Source: a virus. Taken from it: a stretch of 21,033 nucleotides of DNA. The position numbers and the translations under genes are program-made. Positions 1 through 7,667 of this stretch are shown here, in pieces (position 1 is the first letter of the stretch; the number at the start of each line of letters is the position of its first letter). The DNA lies in IMG/VR virus record IMGVR_UViG_3300021963_000780, positions 1 through 21,033 of that record; one strand, written 5' to 3'. The notes beneath the pieces are model-generated. The model saw nothing but the letters and a program-made list of their open reading frames with translations, had not been told where the DNA came from and ran no database searches.

Positions 1-1
1 A

Positions 2-1165
2 ATAAATGGAACTAATATAGTATTATACAAATACGATTCAAACAAACAATATTATTTTAATGGTTCTGTTAGTCAAGGAATAACTGTAAATGGTTTTGCT
101 TGTAAAGAGTTAAGTACTGAAGACATTATTGGTACTTCTACTAACTTTACTAAAACAGGAGCAGGAGTAATAGCTTCTTTTATAACAGATGCTGGTGATC
201 CTAGTATTACAGAAATTACTGCTGGTACTTGGAGTATCTCAGCTTATTATTCTATAGCTACTGCCTTTGCAGGTGCTAAAGTACAATATAAGCTATACAA
301 ATATGCTGGTGGAACAGCTACTTTATTGGCTACATCAGATGAAACAACTTTAACATCTCTTACAAAGATTATATATAATACTAATATGACAGTGACTAAT
401 ACTGTCTTAGCTATTACAGATAGAATCATTATAGAAGTAAATTACTTAGGTACTACAACTAATCAGATAACTTTATATACTCAGTCAACTAATCCTGGTA
501 TAACTACAACTAATATTTCTTTAGGTGTACCTTTTGGTGCATCAACTAACTGTACTTTTAGCACAAGTGTAGATCAGGTAGAAGTGACTACTACAAATAG
601 TGCGTCATATAAGGAGTTCTTAGGCTCTCAAATAAGCTGGAATATCTCTGCTGATGGTTTTATAGCCCTTAGTGACTATTCTTACTTATTCTTGCTTAAT
701 AAGCTACAAACAAAGGAACAAATCATAGTTAAGTTTCAAATAGATAATGACAATGGTACTGGTTCAGGTACTTTAGGTTATAGCGTCTTTACAGGTCTTG
801 CTAATATTGTTAATTTAGATATGAGTGGTCCAGTTGAAGGTGCATCAACTTATAGTGTGTCTTTACAAGGTAGAGGTCCTTACACAGTTACAGGTACACA
901 AGTTACACCTACAGGAGTAGTAATTGAAAGCTCAAACGTAACTATGCAACAATATACTGCATTTGGCGGTGAAACTACAATCACTTTTTCAACTCAAATT
1001 GGTTCTACTTGTTTATCAGTTACAAGAGGTGGAATAGAGGTTAGAACTATATTAACATCAGGTGTGCCAACAGGTGAGAATGTGACCTTTAACTCATCTA
1101 CAGGAGTTCTTACCTTTGCTAGAGCATTAGAAGCGGATGAGTTTGTTAGAGTAATTTTCAAATAG
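2..1165 (+). CDS. Tail fibre/adhesin-like structural protein, 5' end missing
   Basis: The reading frame is open from the first bases of the window, so the gene starts upstream and 387 residues are visible; an internal ATG at 326 is not the real start. The protein is rich in Thr, Ser, Asn and Gly with alternating beta-strand patterns, as in phage tail fibres and baseplate adhesins. Visible residues about 17-170 are clearly related to residues 59-216 of the next gene: both carry YY-x-N-x-SVSQG, an ELS-x-E-x-IIGT stretch, ITDA-x-DP and an AITDR motif. The 3' part (about residues 180-387) looks like immunoglobulin-like or carbohydrate-binding beta structure, but I recognise no named domain. It ends 15 bases before the next gene, so the two are probably co-transcribed late genes. 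The exact role (fibre, baseplate or head decoration) cannot be decided from sequence alone. Confidence 0.7.
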   Translation: MNGTNIVLYKYDSNKQYYFNGSVSQGITVNGFACKELSTEDIIGTSTNFTKTGAGVIASFITDAGDPSITEITAGTWSISAYYSIATAFAGAKVQYKLYKYAGGTATLLATSDETTLTSLTKIIYNTNMTVTNTVLAITDRIIIEVNYLGTTTNQITLYTQSTNPGITTTNISLGVPFGASTNCTFSTSVDQVEVTTTNSASYKEFLGSQISWNISADGFIALSDYSYLFLLNKLQTKEQIIVKFQIDNDNGTGSGTLGYSVFTGLANIVNLDMSGPVEGASTYSVSLQGRGPYTVTGTQVTPTGVVIESSNVTMQQYTAFGGETTITFSTQIGSTCLSVTRGGIEVRTILTSGVPTGENVTFNSSTGVLTFARALEADEFVRVIFK

Positions 1166-1180
1166 ATAAAATAGATATAA

Positions 1181-4100
1181 ATGAGTTCACAATTACAGGT
1201 ATCAGGCGAAGCAAAGATTAGGGATATACAAGGTCCAGTAGTGGCTAATAGTGGGGTAATAACCGCTTTAGATGGTGCTGCTTCTCAATATGTACGAGGG
1301 GATGGTACTTTAGCTGATTTCCCATCTTCAACAGGTGGCGGAAGCTCGGTTAGTTACTATCTTAACTCAAGTGTTTCACAAGGTACAATAGGTGGGGTGG
1401 CATATAGAGAGTTAAGCAAAGAGCCAATCATAGGTACTGGAACTGATATTACTATTGCTGCAAACGGATATGTGGCAAATTACATTACCGATGCTAATGA
1501 CCCAGATGTATTATCAATTCCTGGCGGTAACTTTAATTGTGAGTTTTATTTTAGCGTAAATAACAATACAGGCGCACCTTATACTTATGCGGAACTTTAT
1601 AAGTACAATGGTACAACTTTTACCTTATTGGGTTCAAGCGTTGGTGTTCCAGAGTATATAAATCAAGGTACTATTATAGCACCTTATTATTTTGCTATTC
1701 CTGTTCCTACAAGTGCTTTAGCTATTACGGATAGGTTAGCAATTAGAATATATGTAAACGTAGATGGTAGAACAGTTACTTTACATACCGAAAATAGCCA
1801 TTTATGTCAAGTAGTAACTACTTTATCAAAAGGGATGGTTTCTTTAAACAACTTAACTGACCAATCACAATATTTAACAACAGGAACAAGCGGTACTGAC
1901 TTTGCTATTGTTTCAAGTGGTGATACACATACTTTTAATTTACCTGTTGCTTCGGCTACAAATACAGGTAAGTTAAGCTCAACGGATTGGAGTACGTTTA
2001 ATGGCAAAGTTCCATATACAGGAGCAAATGCTAATGTAAACTTAGGAGTTTATGAATTATTAGCACAAAATGCTTTTCTGAATGGAGTTAGCGGTTTAAA
2101 TGGTGGTAATTTATTTTTAAGACAAGATGTAGATTTTGGACAATCGGCTGGTTATACTACATTGTATTCAACTGGAAAAAATCTTGGTTTTGTATCTTAT
2201 GTTGGTTCATTTACATATAACGCATTATTTAGCTTAAATTCATTAACGAATAATAGCACAAGAACATATACATTACCAGATGCAAGTGGTACAATAGCAT
2301 TGACAAGTAATATTAATTATCCTGTTACAAGTGTATTTGGTAGAACAGGTGCGGTTGTGGCTCAAAGTGGTGATTATACAACAACACAAGTAACTGAAGG
2401 AACAAACCTTTATTATACGGATGCAAGAGCAAGAGCAGCTTTAAGTTTTACGGCTGGTAGTGGTGCTTATAATTCTACAACAGGAGTTATTACAATACCT
2501 ACAAATAATAATCAAATCACAAATGGAGCAGGATATATTACAAGTTCTGCTTTAAGCGGATATGTGCCATACACAGGTGCTACAACAAATGTTAATTTAG
2601 GTGCAAATAGTCTTACGGCAAATCAAGTAATAGTAGGTGGAGCAGGTGTAAATAATGCAGGTACTTTTACAACTTACGATGGTGGAGTTGCAACACAATT
2701 AATTGGTTCAACAGGTAATTTAAAGTTTTTTCCTTTTTGGAATCCAAGTCTTGGAGCAAGAATAAATGCAGAAAATAGTGCTGGTTCAGCATATACTCCT
2801 TTATCTTTTTTTGCAAGTAATTTTTATTTCCATTCTAATGTAAATTTTAATTCTACAATAGGTAACGGAACTTATACTTATACTTTACCAAGTGCAACAG
2901 GTACTTTAGCACTTTTAGAAGGAACGCAGACATTTACAGGGGTAAAGACATTTGGTGCTTTAAGTAATTTTGATAATGTTATAAGATTAAAACAAAATTT
3001 AGCTTTAATTTCAACAAGTAGTGGTTATACTACCTTATTCTCAACAGAGGGAGGTGGTCAATATGGATTTGGATTTTACAATAGTGGTGGTGCATTAAAT
3101 TCTTTAAATTTCCCAACTGCAAGTTCAAATGCATACACATTCCCTGCTGCAAGTGGTACAGTTGCCCTTACAAGCAACCTATCTGCTTACCTACCTTTAA
3201 CAGGTGGTACGCTTACTGGTGCTTTAAGTGGTACTACTTCAAGTTTTAGCGGTAATAGCTTTTTAGCAACAAGTAGCGGTGATGTTGGCGTGGGTACTAC
3301 TACTCCTAATTTAACTGCTGCAAATAGAAAGGTTTTAGATATTAATGGCACAACTGAAAGTCTTTTATCTTTTAGTAGTGGGGGTACAAATAAGTCTTAT
3401 ATATTTAATGACGGCACTAATTTAATTATTCAAGGTGCTACATTGAAATTTCAAACAGGATATACCGATAGACTTACAATAGCTTCTACTGGTGCTGCTA
3501 CATTCTCAAGTAGTGTAACGATAGGTGCTGGTACTGCTTTAGCTTGGGGGGCTAGAGGTGGTATTACACAAGATGGTTCTTGGAATTTTAGTTGGGGTAC
3601 AAATAGTGTAGCAAATGCATTTTATATACAATCAAGTACTGGTAATGTTGGAATCGGAACGAGTTCGCCAAATGATTATGGAATAGGTTCAAGTGCTAAA
3701 GTTTTACAAGTAACTGGTTCTTCTTATGGTATTGTAAATGCAACTGCAGGAAGTGTTACTGCTTGGATTATTGCAGATACGGCTGAAGCAGCAACAGGAA
3801 CAAGTAGTAATCATCCTTTTAAAATTACTACTAACAACGTAGAACGAATGAGAATCACATCGGGGGGGAATGTATGTATTAATAGAACTTCATCTCTTTT
3901 ATCTTCTGTATTTTCTATTGACCAATTTGGAAATGGCACATCAAATATAGCTTTAAATCATTTTTATACTGGTAATAAATTTATAGATTTTGTATGGTAT
4001 GGTAGTTCAATAGGTAGCATTACAAATGTAGGTGGTACTTCTGTTTTATATAATACAACTTCTGATTATAGATTAAAACAAGACCTTAAAGAATTTAGTG

Positions 4101-4369
4101 GATTAGATTTAATATCTAAAATTAAAACTTATGATTATCAATGGAAATCTGATAAGTCAAGAATGTATGGAGTTCTTGCACACGAATTACAAGAAGTTGT
4201 TCCTTATGCAGTTTGTGGTAAAAAAGATGATTTAGACAAAAAAGGTAATATAAATCCACAAGGAGTTGACTATTCTAAAATAGTTCCAATTTTAGTAAAA
4301 GCTATCCAAGAACAACAAGCACAAATAGAAGAATTATCTAATAAAATAGTAGCTTTGGAATCAAAATAA
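1181..4369 (+). CDS. Tail fibre/spike with C-terminal S74 self-cleaving chaperone
   Basis: A 1062-residue receptor-binding tail fibre. The C-terminus (about residues 961-1062) is a Peptidase_S74 intramolecular chaperone: it begins with SDYRLKQD, continues with the LIxKIKTYDYQWK and GVLAHELQEVVP blocks and ends in a heptad-like coiled coil. In this family the domain drives trimerisation and is released by cleavage just before the Ser of SDxRLK, here Ser961. The N-terminus has the ASQYVRGDGTLADFP motif common near fibre attachment regions. The middle is modular: VPYTGA-x2-NVNLG at about 277 and 462, TYTLP-x2-SGT-type modules at about 362, 566 and 651, and VGxGTxxP repeats. Residues 59-216 are paralogous to part of the upstream gene. 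A run of seven G lies at 3862-3868. Fibre identity and the S74 domain are secure; the receptor is unknown. Confidence 0.93.
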   Translation: MSSQLQVSGEAKIRDIQGPVVANSGVITALDGAASQYVRGDGTLADFPSSTGGGSSVSYYLNSSVSQGTIGGVAYRELSKEPIIGTGTDITIAANGYVANYITDANDPDVLSIPGGNFNCEFYFSVNNNTGAPYTYAELYKYNGTTFTLLGSSVGVPEYINQGTIIAPYYFAIPVPTSALAITDRLAIRIYVNVDGRTVTLHTENSHLCQVVTTLSKGMVSLNNLTDQSQYLTTGTSGTDFAIVSSGDTHTFNLPVASATNTGKLSSTDWSTFNGKVPYTGANANVNLGVYELLAQNAFLNGVSGLNGGNLFLRQDVDFGQSAGYTTLYSTGKNLGFVSYVGSFTYNALFSLNSLTNNSTRTYTLPDASGTIALTSNINYPVTSVFGRTGAVVAQSGDYTTTQVTEGTNLYYTDARARAALSFTAGSGAYNSTTGVITIPTNNNQITNGAGYITSSALSGYVPYTGATTNVNLGANSLTANQVIVGGAGVNNAGTFTTYDGGVATQLIGSTGNLKFFPFWNPSLGARINAENSAGSAYTPLSFFASNFYFHSNVNFNSTIGNGTYTYTLPSATGTLALLEGTQTFTGVKTFGALSNFDNVIRLKQNLALISTSSGYTTLFSTEGGGQYGFGFYNSGGALNSLNFPTASSNAYTFPAASGTVALTSNLSAYLPLTGGTLTGALSGTTSSFSGNSFLATSSGDVGVGTTTPNLTAANRKVLDINGTTESLLSFSSGGTNKSYIFNDGTNLIIQGATLKFQTGYTDRLTIASTGAATFSSSVTIGAGTALAWGARGGITQDGSWNFSWGTNSVANAFYIQSSTGNVGIGTSSPNDYGIGSSAKVLQVTGSSYGIVNATAGSVTAWIIADTAEAATGTSSNHPFKITTNNVERMRITSGGNVCINRTSSLLSSVFSIDQFGNGTSNIALNHFYTGNKFIDFVWYGSSIGSITNVGGTSVLYNTTSDYRLKQDLKEFSGLDLISKIKTYDYQWKSDKSRMYGVLAHELQEVVPYAVCGKKDDLDKKGNINPQGVDYSKIVPILVKAIQEQQAQIEELSNKIVALESK

Positions 4370-4374
4370 AGACT

Positions 4375-4551
4375 ATGAAAACAACAATGAAAGAATTAGG
4401 TATGTATTATCCAAGTTCAATAACATTAATTGTTTATGATAAGGAATATAAAAACTACAAACCTAATATGACATTGTTTGATGTATCAATAGAAATGATA
4501 AGATTAAAACAAGGTTTAAATCAAGATAAAGAATTACTTAAAAACAAATAA
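4375..4551 (+). CDS. Small hypothetical protein (58 aa)
   Basis: A 58-codon frame beginning MKTTMKELGMYYPSS and ending LLKNK. It lies in the 183-base gap between the tail fibre and the next gene, starts 5 bases after the fibre stop and ends 1 base before the next ATG, which is how genes are packed in this operon. The protein has a short predicted beta segment (ITLIVYD) followed by a charged helix. No domain is recognised. An alternative start is the Met at codon 5. The tight fit between neighbours argues that it is real; a role in fibre assembly is only a guess from position. Confidence 0.6.
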   Translation: MKTTMKELGMYYPSSITLIVYDKEYKNYKPNMTLFDVSIEMIRLKQGLNQDKELLKNK

Positions 4552-4552
4552 T

Positions 4553-4885
4553 ATGACAGAATACAAGTGGATTATAAATCAAATGGACTGCGTTCCAAAA
4601 GAAGGTTCGTTAGTTGATGTGGTAAGCGTAGTGCATTGGACTCGTGAGGCTACTAAGTACGTTGGTGCAGAACCAATCGTAGTTTCAGTTTACGGAACAA
4701 TGGCTTGTCAAACTCCAAGTGAAACAGACTTTACTGCCTATCCGGATTTAACTTATGACCAAGTATGTTCGTGGCTTGATGCTGGTCTTAATGTTCCAGC
4801 TTTAGACCTTAATTTAGATGCTCAAATAGAGAATCAAGTTAATCCACCTGTGATAGTTTTGCCACTCCCATTTACTAACCCATAG
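4553..4885 (+). CDS. Small conserved phage protein near tail fibre (110 aa)
   Basis: A 110-residue protein starting MTEYKWIINQMDCVPKEG. The pattern (YKWIINQ..., a Val-rich strand with VHW, a YGT turn, then F-x-AYPDLTYDQVCSWLDAGL) resembles a family of roughly 100-residue phage proteins found beside tail-fibre genes, made of beta strands followed by a DLT-x-DQV-xxWLD helix. I recall this family only as domain-of-unknown-function proteins and am not certain of the match. It sits between the 58-aa gene (1 base away) and the membrane protein at 4891 (5 bases away), in the late operon. No signal peptide or membrane segment is visible and no enzymatic motif is seen. Confidence 0.7.
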   Translation: MTEYKWIINQMDCVPKEGSLVDVVSVVHWTREATKYVGAEPIVVSVYGTMACQTPSETDFTAYPDLTYDQVCSWLDAGLNVPALDLNLDAQIENQVNPPVIVLPLPFTNP

Positions 4886-4890
4886 ACATA

Positions 4891-5487
4891 ATGAGGACTG
4901 TTAAGGACTATTTAATCATTATTGTTACCTTCTTTGGATGCGTATATCTTTATGAATATACGCATAAGTCAGATGTTAAGTATGACTTTAGTGATATAAG
5001 GAACTACAACAAGATTAAAGAGATTCATGACACGATTTACAAAACCAATGTGACCACCAGGTGGGTGAAAGGAGACTCGATTCCTTATATTGTACTAGAT
5101 TCTGTACAGAATTACGTACATGATACTGTCTTTGTTTTAAGGGATTATAACACCATAAAAGCCTATTCTGACACTATTAGACAAGATTCTAATACCTTTG
5201 TCATAGAAGATACTATTTCACAAAATAGCATCAAATCAAGGTCTTTTACAGCTCAAATCAAGGAAAAAACAATACTCGTAAAGGAGTTTTATGCTGAAAA
5301 AGCTAAGAATACCCTTTATTGGGGCTTTAGAGGCGATTTTAGCCCTTCTAATGGCTTGGAAGTACTAAGTCCTGGTTTGATGTTAAATGCCAAAAATAAG
5401 GCTCTAATAGGGCTTAATGTAAATATTAATAAAAATAATAATATAGGATACTCAGGTAGCTTATATTTCAAAATAGGTAAAAAATGA
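4891..5487 (+). CDS. Membrane-anchored lysis-region protein (198 aa)
   Basis: The N-terminus has one hydrophobic segment (about residues 7-22, YLIIIVTFFGCVYLYEY) following a short positively charged end, which suggests an N-in anchor with the rest outside the cytoplasm. The middle (30-135) is charged and strand/helix-rich. The last 60 residues (GFRGDFSPSNGLEVLSPGLMLN...) look like amphipathic beta strands. The last four bases overlap the next, holin-like gene (ATGA), and the M15 endolysin lies two genes further on. From topology and position this could be a spanin-like or outer-envelope lysis protein for a Gram-negative host, but there is no lipobox and no recognised spanin motif, so that is inference. 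Proteins of this layout are frequent beside lysis genes in Bacteroidota phages. Confidence 0.65.
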   Translation: MRTVKDYLIIIVTFFGCVYLYEYTHKSDVKYDFSDIRNYNKIKEIHDTIYKTNVTTRWVKGDSIPYIVLDSVQNYVHDTVFVLRDYNTIKAYSDTIRQDSNTFVIEDTISQNSIKSRSFTAQIKEKTILVKEFYAEKAKNTLYWGFRGDFSPSNGLEVLSPGLMLNAKNKALIGLNVNINKNNNIGYSGSLYFKIGKK

Positions 5488-5684
5488 TGAAGTTTTTTAA
5501 AGATATGGTTTCAGGAGGTAGTGAAGTAAGTTCTAAAAGAGTAGCTGGTTTACTAGCATTATTATGTGCAATAATTGGCATCTTTTGTGCGTTATTACCT
5601 CAAGTGGCTTTTGATTCACTATTGATGTATTCTGCAACTTTGTTATCAGCAAGTATAGTAACAACAATTTTTAATAAGAAATAA
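5484..5684 (+). CDS. Holin-like small membrane protein (66 aa)
   Basis: A 66-residue protein with a short charged N-terminus (MMKFFKDMVSGGSEVSSKR), two hydrophobic segments (about 20-38 and 43-63) and a charged end NKK. This is the layout of a class II holin, which permeabilises the inner membrane and lets the endolysin reach peptidoglycan. It overlaps the preceding gene by 4 bases (ATGATGA), so it is probably translationally coupled; ATG at 5484 or 5487 could be used. It lies upstream of a second small membrane protein and the M15 peptidase. No family signature is diagnostic, so holin is inferred from topology and context. Confidence 0.65.
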   Translation: MMKFFKDMVSGGSEVSSKRVAGLLALLCAIIGIFCALLPQVAFDSLLMYSATLLSASIVTTIFNKK

Positions 5685-5685
5685 A

Positions 5686-5880
5686 ATGTCACAATTCAAC
5701 GATTTGAACTCAGATTTAACTCCAATAGGCATCACATTCACAGCTATCTCATGGCTTAATATTTTTGGGTTTGTAAATATCAATCCATTCTTACAGACAA
5801 TCGTTTATTTGATGACTATAGTATGGTTAGGAATGCAGATGTTTGCTTTCGTAAAAAAGCACTACAAGAAAAAGTTCTAA
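5686..5880 (+). CDS. Second holin-like or holin-partner membrane protein (64 aa)
   Basis: A 64-residue protein with a polar N-terminus of about 12 residues, two hydrophobic segments (about 14-34 and 36-56) and a strongly basic tail (VKKHYKKKF). It starts 1 base after the preceding holin-like gene stops and ends 11 bases before the endolysin. Either this gene or the previous one may be the holin, with the other an antiholin or pinholin-type partner. The paired arrangement is common in phage lysis cassettes, but the sequence does not say which is which. Confidence 0.6.
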   Translation: MSQFNDLNSDLTPIGITFTAISWLNIFGFVNINPFLQTIVYLMTIVWLGMQMFAFVKKHYKKKF

Positions 5881-5891
5881 TTTAGTATATC

Positions 5892-6341
5892 ATGATTTTA
5901 TCAGCACACTTCAATCTAGCAGAGTTTACTCGTAGCGAATCAGCTAAAAGACATGGTGTATCTAACCAACCAACTCCTGAACACATAGAGAATATCAAGA
6001 TACTTTGTGAAAGAGTATTAGAACCAATCAGAATGAAGTTTGGTCCTATTGTGCTTTCTAGTGGCTATAGAAGTAAGGTTCTCAATCATTATATAGGTGG
6101 AAGTTTAAGATCACAGCATTGCGAAGGCAAAGCAGCAGATATAGATATGGATGGTGTGGATGGTGTAACAAACAAAGAGATTTTTGAATACATAAAGAAT
6201 GAGCTTGAGTTTGATCAGCTAATTAACGAGTTTAATTATGGATGGGTTCATGTAAGTTATAATTTAGGTAAGAACAGAAGGCAGATATTAGATGCTTTAA
6301 AAGTAAACAATAAGACTGTATATTCTAACCACAAAATCTAA
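5892..6341 (+). CDS. Peptidase M15-family endolysin (zinc D-Ala/L-Ala-D-Glu-type peptidase)
   Basis: A 149-residue single-domain zinc peptidase of the Peptidase_M15 superfamily. It starts with the typical HFNLAEFTRSESA segment and continues with VLEPIRMKFGPIVLSSGYRS. The metal site is clear: His76 in SQHCEGKAADID, Asp83 in the same motif and His120 in GWVHVSY, with Glu113 the likely catalytic base. In this family the enzyme cleaves peptide cross-links in peptidoglycan. There is no signal peptide, so it would need a holin, and two holin-like genes lie directly upstream. The length is normal for stand-alone phage M15 endolysins. It is the lysis enzyme of this phage with high probability. Confidence 0.92.
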   Translation: MILSAHFNLAEFTRSESAKRHGVSNQPTPEHIENIKILCERVLEPIRMKFGPIVLSSGYRSKVLNHYIGGSLRSQHCEGKAADIDMDGVDGVTNKEIFEYIKNELEFDQLINEFNYGWVHVSYNLGKNRRQILDALKVNNKTVYSNHKI

Positions 6342-6361
6342 CCAAACCAAAACCACATATA

Positions 6362-7066
6362 ATGAGCAAGAAAAATGTCCTAGTAATAGGCGACACTCAT
6401 GAACCATTCTGTCATCCAGGCTATAAAGCTTTTTGCTATGAAGTAGCGAATAAGTTTCAATGCGCTGAGGTAGTACACATTGGAGATGAAGTTGACAATC
6501 ATGCCATCAGTTACCATGAATCTAAACCTGACGGACATGGAGCAGGTAGAGAAGCAGACTTAGCACAAGCTGCTATGTACAAATGGTACAAACAATTCCC
6601 TAACGTAAAAGTATGTATTGGTAACCACTCAGCCCTTCATAAAAGAAAGGCTCAAACAAGCGGTTTACCAGAACGATTTATTAAATCCTACGAACAGGCT
6701 TGGGATGCTCCTAAAGGCTGGAAATGGGCTTTAGAATGGGAAATAGACGGTGTTCTATATAATCATGGTACAGGATCATCAGGACAAGCAGGTGCAATCA
6801 ATAGAGCAAGAGATGCTCGACAATCAACAGTAATAGGTCATATACATAGCTTTGGAGGTGTTCTTTATAGCTCATCTGATAAGGATATGATATTCGGTAT
6901 GAATGTAGGCTGTGGTATCGATATTGATGCCTACGCTATGGAGTATTCAAGACCTTTCCCCAAAAGACCCACATTAGGCTGTGGAGTTGTTCTAGATGGC
7001 GGAAGAGTTGCTATATTTGTTCCGATGCCTCTAGGCAGTAAGATTATTAGGTTGCCAAGAAAGTAA
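6362..7066 (+). CDS. Metallophosphoesterase
   Basis: A 234-residue calcineurin-like phosphoesterase. The metal-binding motifs are in the expected order: GDTH (Asp11, His13), GDEVDNH (Asp42, with Asn46-His47), GNH (Asn88-His89), NHGTG (His135) and GHIH (His160, His162). In the GNH motif the usual D/E is Ser (GNHS). The family hydrolyses phosphomono- or diesters with two metal ions; in phages the substrate is usually unknown. It is the last gene of the plus-strand late block: the endolysin ends 20 bases upstream and a strong terminator hairpin follows at 7090. No membrane segment is visible. Substrate and biological role (nucleic acid, nucleotide or signalling nucleotide) cannot be told from the sequence. 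Confidence 0.88.
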   Translation: MSKKNVLVIGDTHEPFCHPGYKAFCYEVANKFQCAEVVHIGDEVDNHAISYHESKPDGHGAGREADLAQAAMYKWYKQFPNVKVCIGNHSALHKRKAQTSGLPERFIKSYEQAWDAPKGWKWALEWEIDGVLYNHGTGSSGQAGAINRARDARQSTVIGHIHSFGGVLYSSSDKDMIFGMNVGCGIDIDAYAMEYSRPFPKRPTLGCGVVLDGGRVAIFVPMPLGSKIIRLPRK

Positions 7067-7089
7067 CTATAGTCTAGTAAATATAAAGA

Positions 7090-7135
7090 AAGTGTGTATT
7101 ACATTGGTTTACAATGGAGTATGCACTTTTTATTT
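7090..7135 (+). terminator. Long intrinsic terminator of the late operon
   Basis: The 5' arm AAGTGTGTATTACATTG (7090-7106) pairs with the 3' arm at 7112-7128, with 16 of 17 positions paired (one A-G mismatch, a few G-U), around a 5-base loop GTTTA. The stem runs into TTTTTATTT. It lies just after the metallophosphoesterase and marks the end of the late transcript. Confidence 0.85.
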
Positions 7136-7160
7136 CAGTATCAATTAAATCGTAAATTTG
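7129..7160 (+). promoter_or_regulatory. Bacteroidota-type promoter (TTTA-N20-TAAATTTG)
   Basis: TAAATTTG at 7153-7160 matches the Bacteroidota -7 element TAnnTTTG exactly. At 20 bases upstream, TTTA (7129-7132) matches three of four bases of the -33 element TTTG and lies inside the T-tract of the late terminator. Transcription would begin around 7164-7168 and serve the two small genes that follow. Confidence 0.55.
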
Positions 7161-7161
7161 T

Positions 7162-7323
7162 ATGAACAGAGAAGTAGACGTTAAGATTAACCAATTAATG
7201 AAAGAAAAGACTCACTTAGAAGCTAGGCTTGAGTTGATTGTAAAGGAATTACGACTTACTGTACTTAAAAATAGTATCACAAATGTTAATGCACATCATA
7301 CAACTGACCGAAGAGGAAGATGA
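7162..7323 (+). CDS. Small coiled-coil-like protein (53 aa, or 41 aa from inner Met)
   Basis: A frame starting MNREVDVKINQLMKEKTHLEARLELIVKEL (shown here only in part) and ending TTDRRGR. The first 38 residues are a charged, heptad-like helix. The first ATG is only one base after the promoter -7 box, so the mRNA would start at or inside that codon; the Met at codon 13 (7198) is therefore the more likely start unless the message is leaderless or transcription comes from elsewhere. The 3' end overlaps the next gene by about 40 bases in another frame, suggesting coupled expression. No family is recognised. Confidence 0.5.
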   Translation: MNREVDVKINQLMKEKTHLEARLELIVKELRLTVLKNSITNVNAHHTTDRRGR

Positions 7324-7555
7324 CAGCTATGATTTCCAGGATAACTCTGAGGAATCAGATGCTTATATCAACATCTATCAGGTGGCGAGTGTAACGGCTG
7401 ATGAAGAAGATCATGATAGGTGTTTTGTATATATGGCTAATGAAGATTATTTCTATGTGAATGAATCAGTAGATAGCTTTATTACAAGGTATCAGGCAAT
7501 CCTATACGGATCAGTATTGACAAAGTTTTATGACACTAGAAATAGTCATAATTAA
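7283..7555 (+). CDS. Very acidic small protein, FlbD-like pattern (90 aa)
   Basis: A 90-residue protein with 20 Asp/Glu against 4 Lys/Arg; 19 of the acidic residues lie in the first 64. After an acidic insert, the core (IIQLT ... AYINIYQVASVTAD ... YFYVNESVDSFI) follows the strand pattern of small FlbD-like beta-barrel proteins, in which I-x-LT, a short loop, IN-x3-I-x2-V and V-x-ESV-D recur; this is a weak resemblance, not an identification. The ATG at 7289 (MHIIQLTEE) is as plausible as 7283. The gene has its own upstream promoter and is followed by a terminator at 7601. The acidity invites comparison with DNA-mimic anti-restriction proteins, but nothing else supports that. Confidence 0.6.
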   Translation: MLMHIIQLTEEEDDSYDFQDNSEESDAYINIYQVASVTADEEDHDRCFVYMANEDYFYVNESVDSFITRYQAILYGSVLTKFYDTRNSHN

Positions 7556-7600
7556 AATAGCTCTCATGTGTGGTGTGTGATTGTGTGTAGTTTTGGTTAA

Positions 7601-7629
7601 AAGCCTCAGGTAAAATCTGGGGCTTTTTT
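7601..7629 (+). terminator. Intrinsic terminator after the acidic-protein gene
   Basis: AAGCCTCAG (7601-7609) pairs with CTGGGGCTT (7617-7625) with one G-U pair around loop GTAAAAT, followed by a T run (7624-7629). Confidence 0.85.
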
Positions 7630-7630
7630 A

Positions 7631-7662
7631 TTTGTTTATGTTACTATAAGACAATACATTTG
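7631..7662 (+). promoter_or_regulatory. Bacteroidota-type promoter (TTTG-N20-TACATTTG)
   Basis: TTTG at 7631-7634 and TACATTTG at 7655-7662 match both Bacteroidota core elements without mismatch, separated by 20 bases. It starts directly after the preceding terminator, so it drives a new unit beginning near 7667-7670. No ATG lies between it and the next terminator. Confidence 0.65.
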
Positions 7663-7667
7663 TATCC

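Noticed and set aside
326-1165. ATG at 326 as the start of the first gene
   Set aside because: The frame is open to the first bases of the window and the upstream residues match the paralogous domain of the next gene, so the true start is outside the window.
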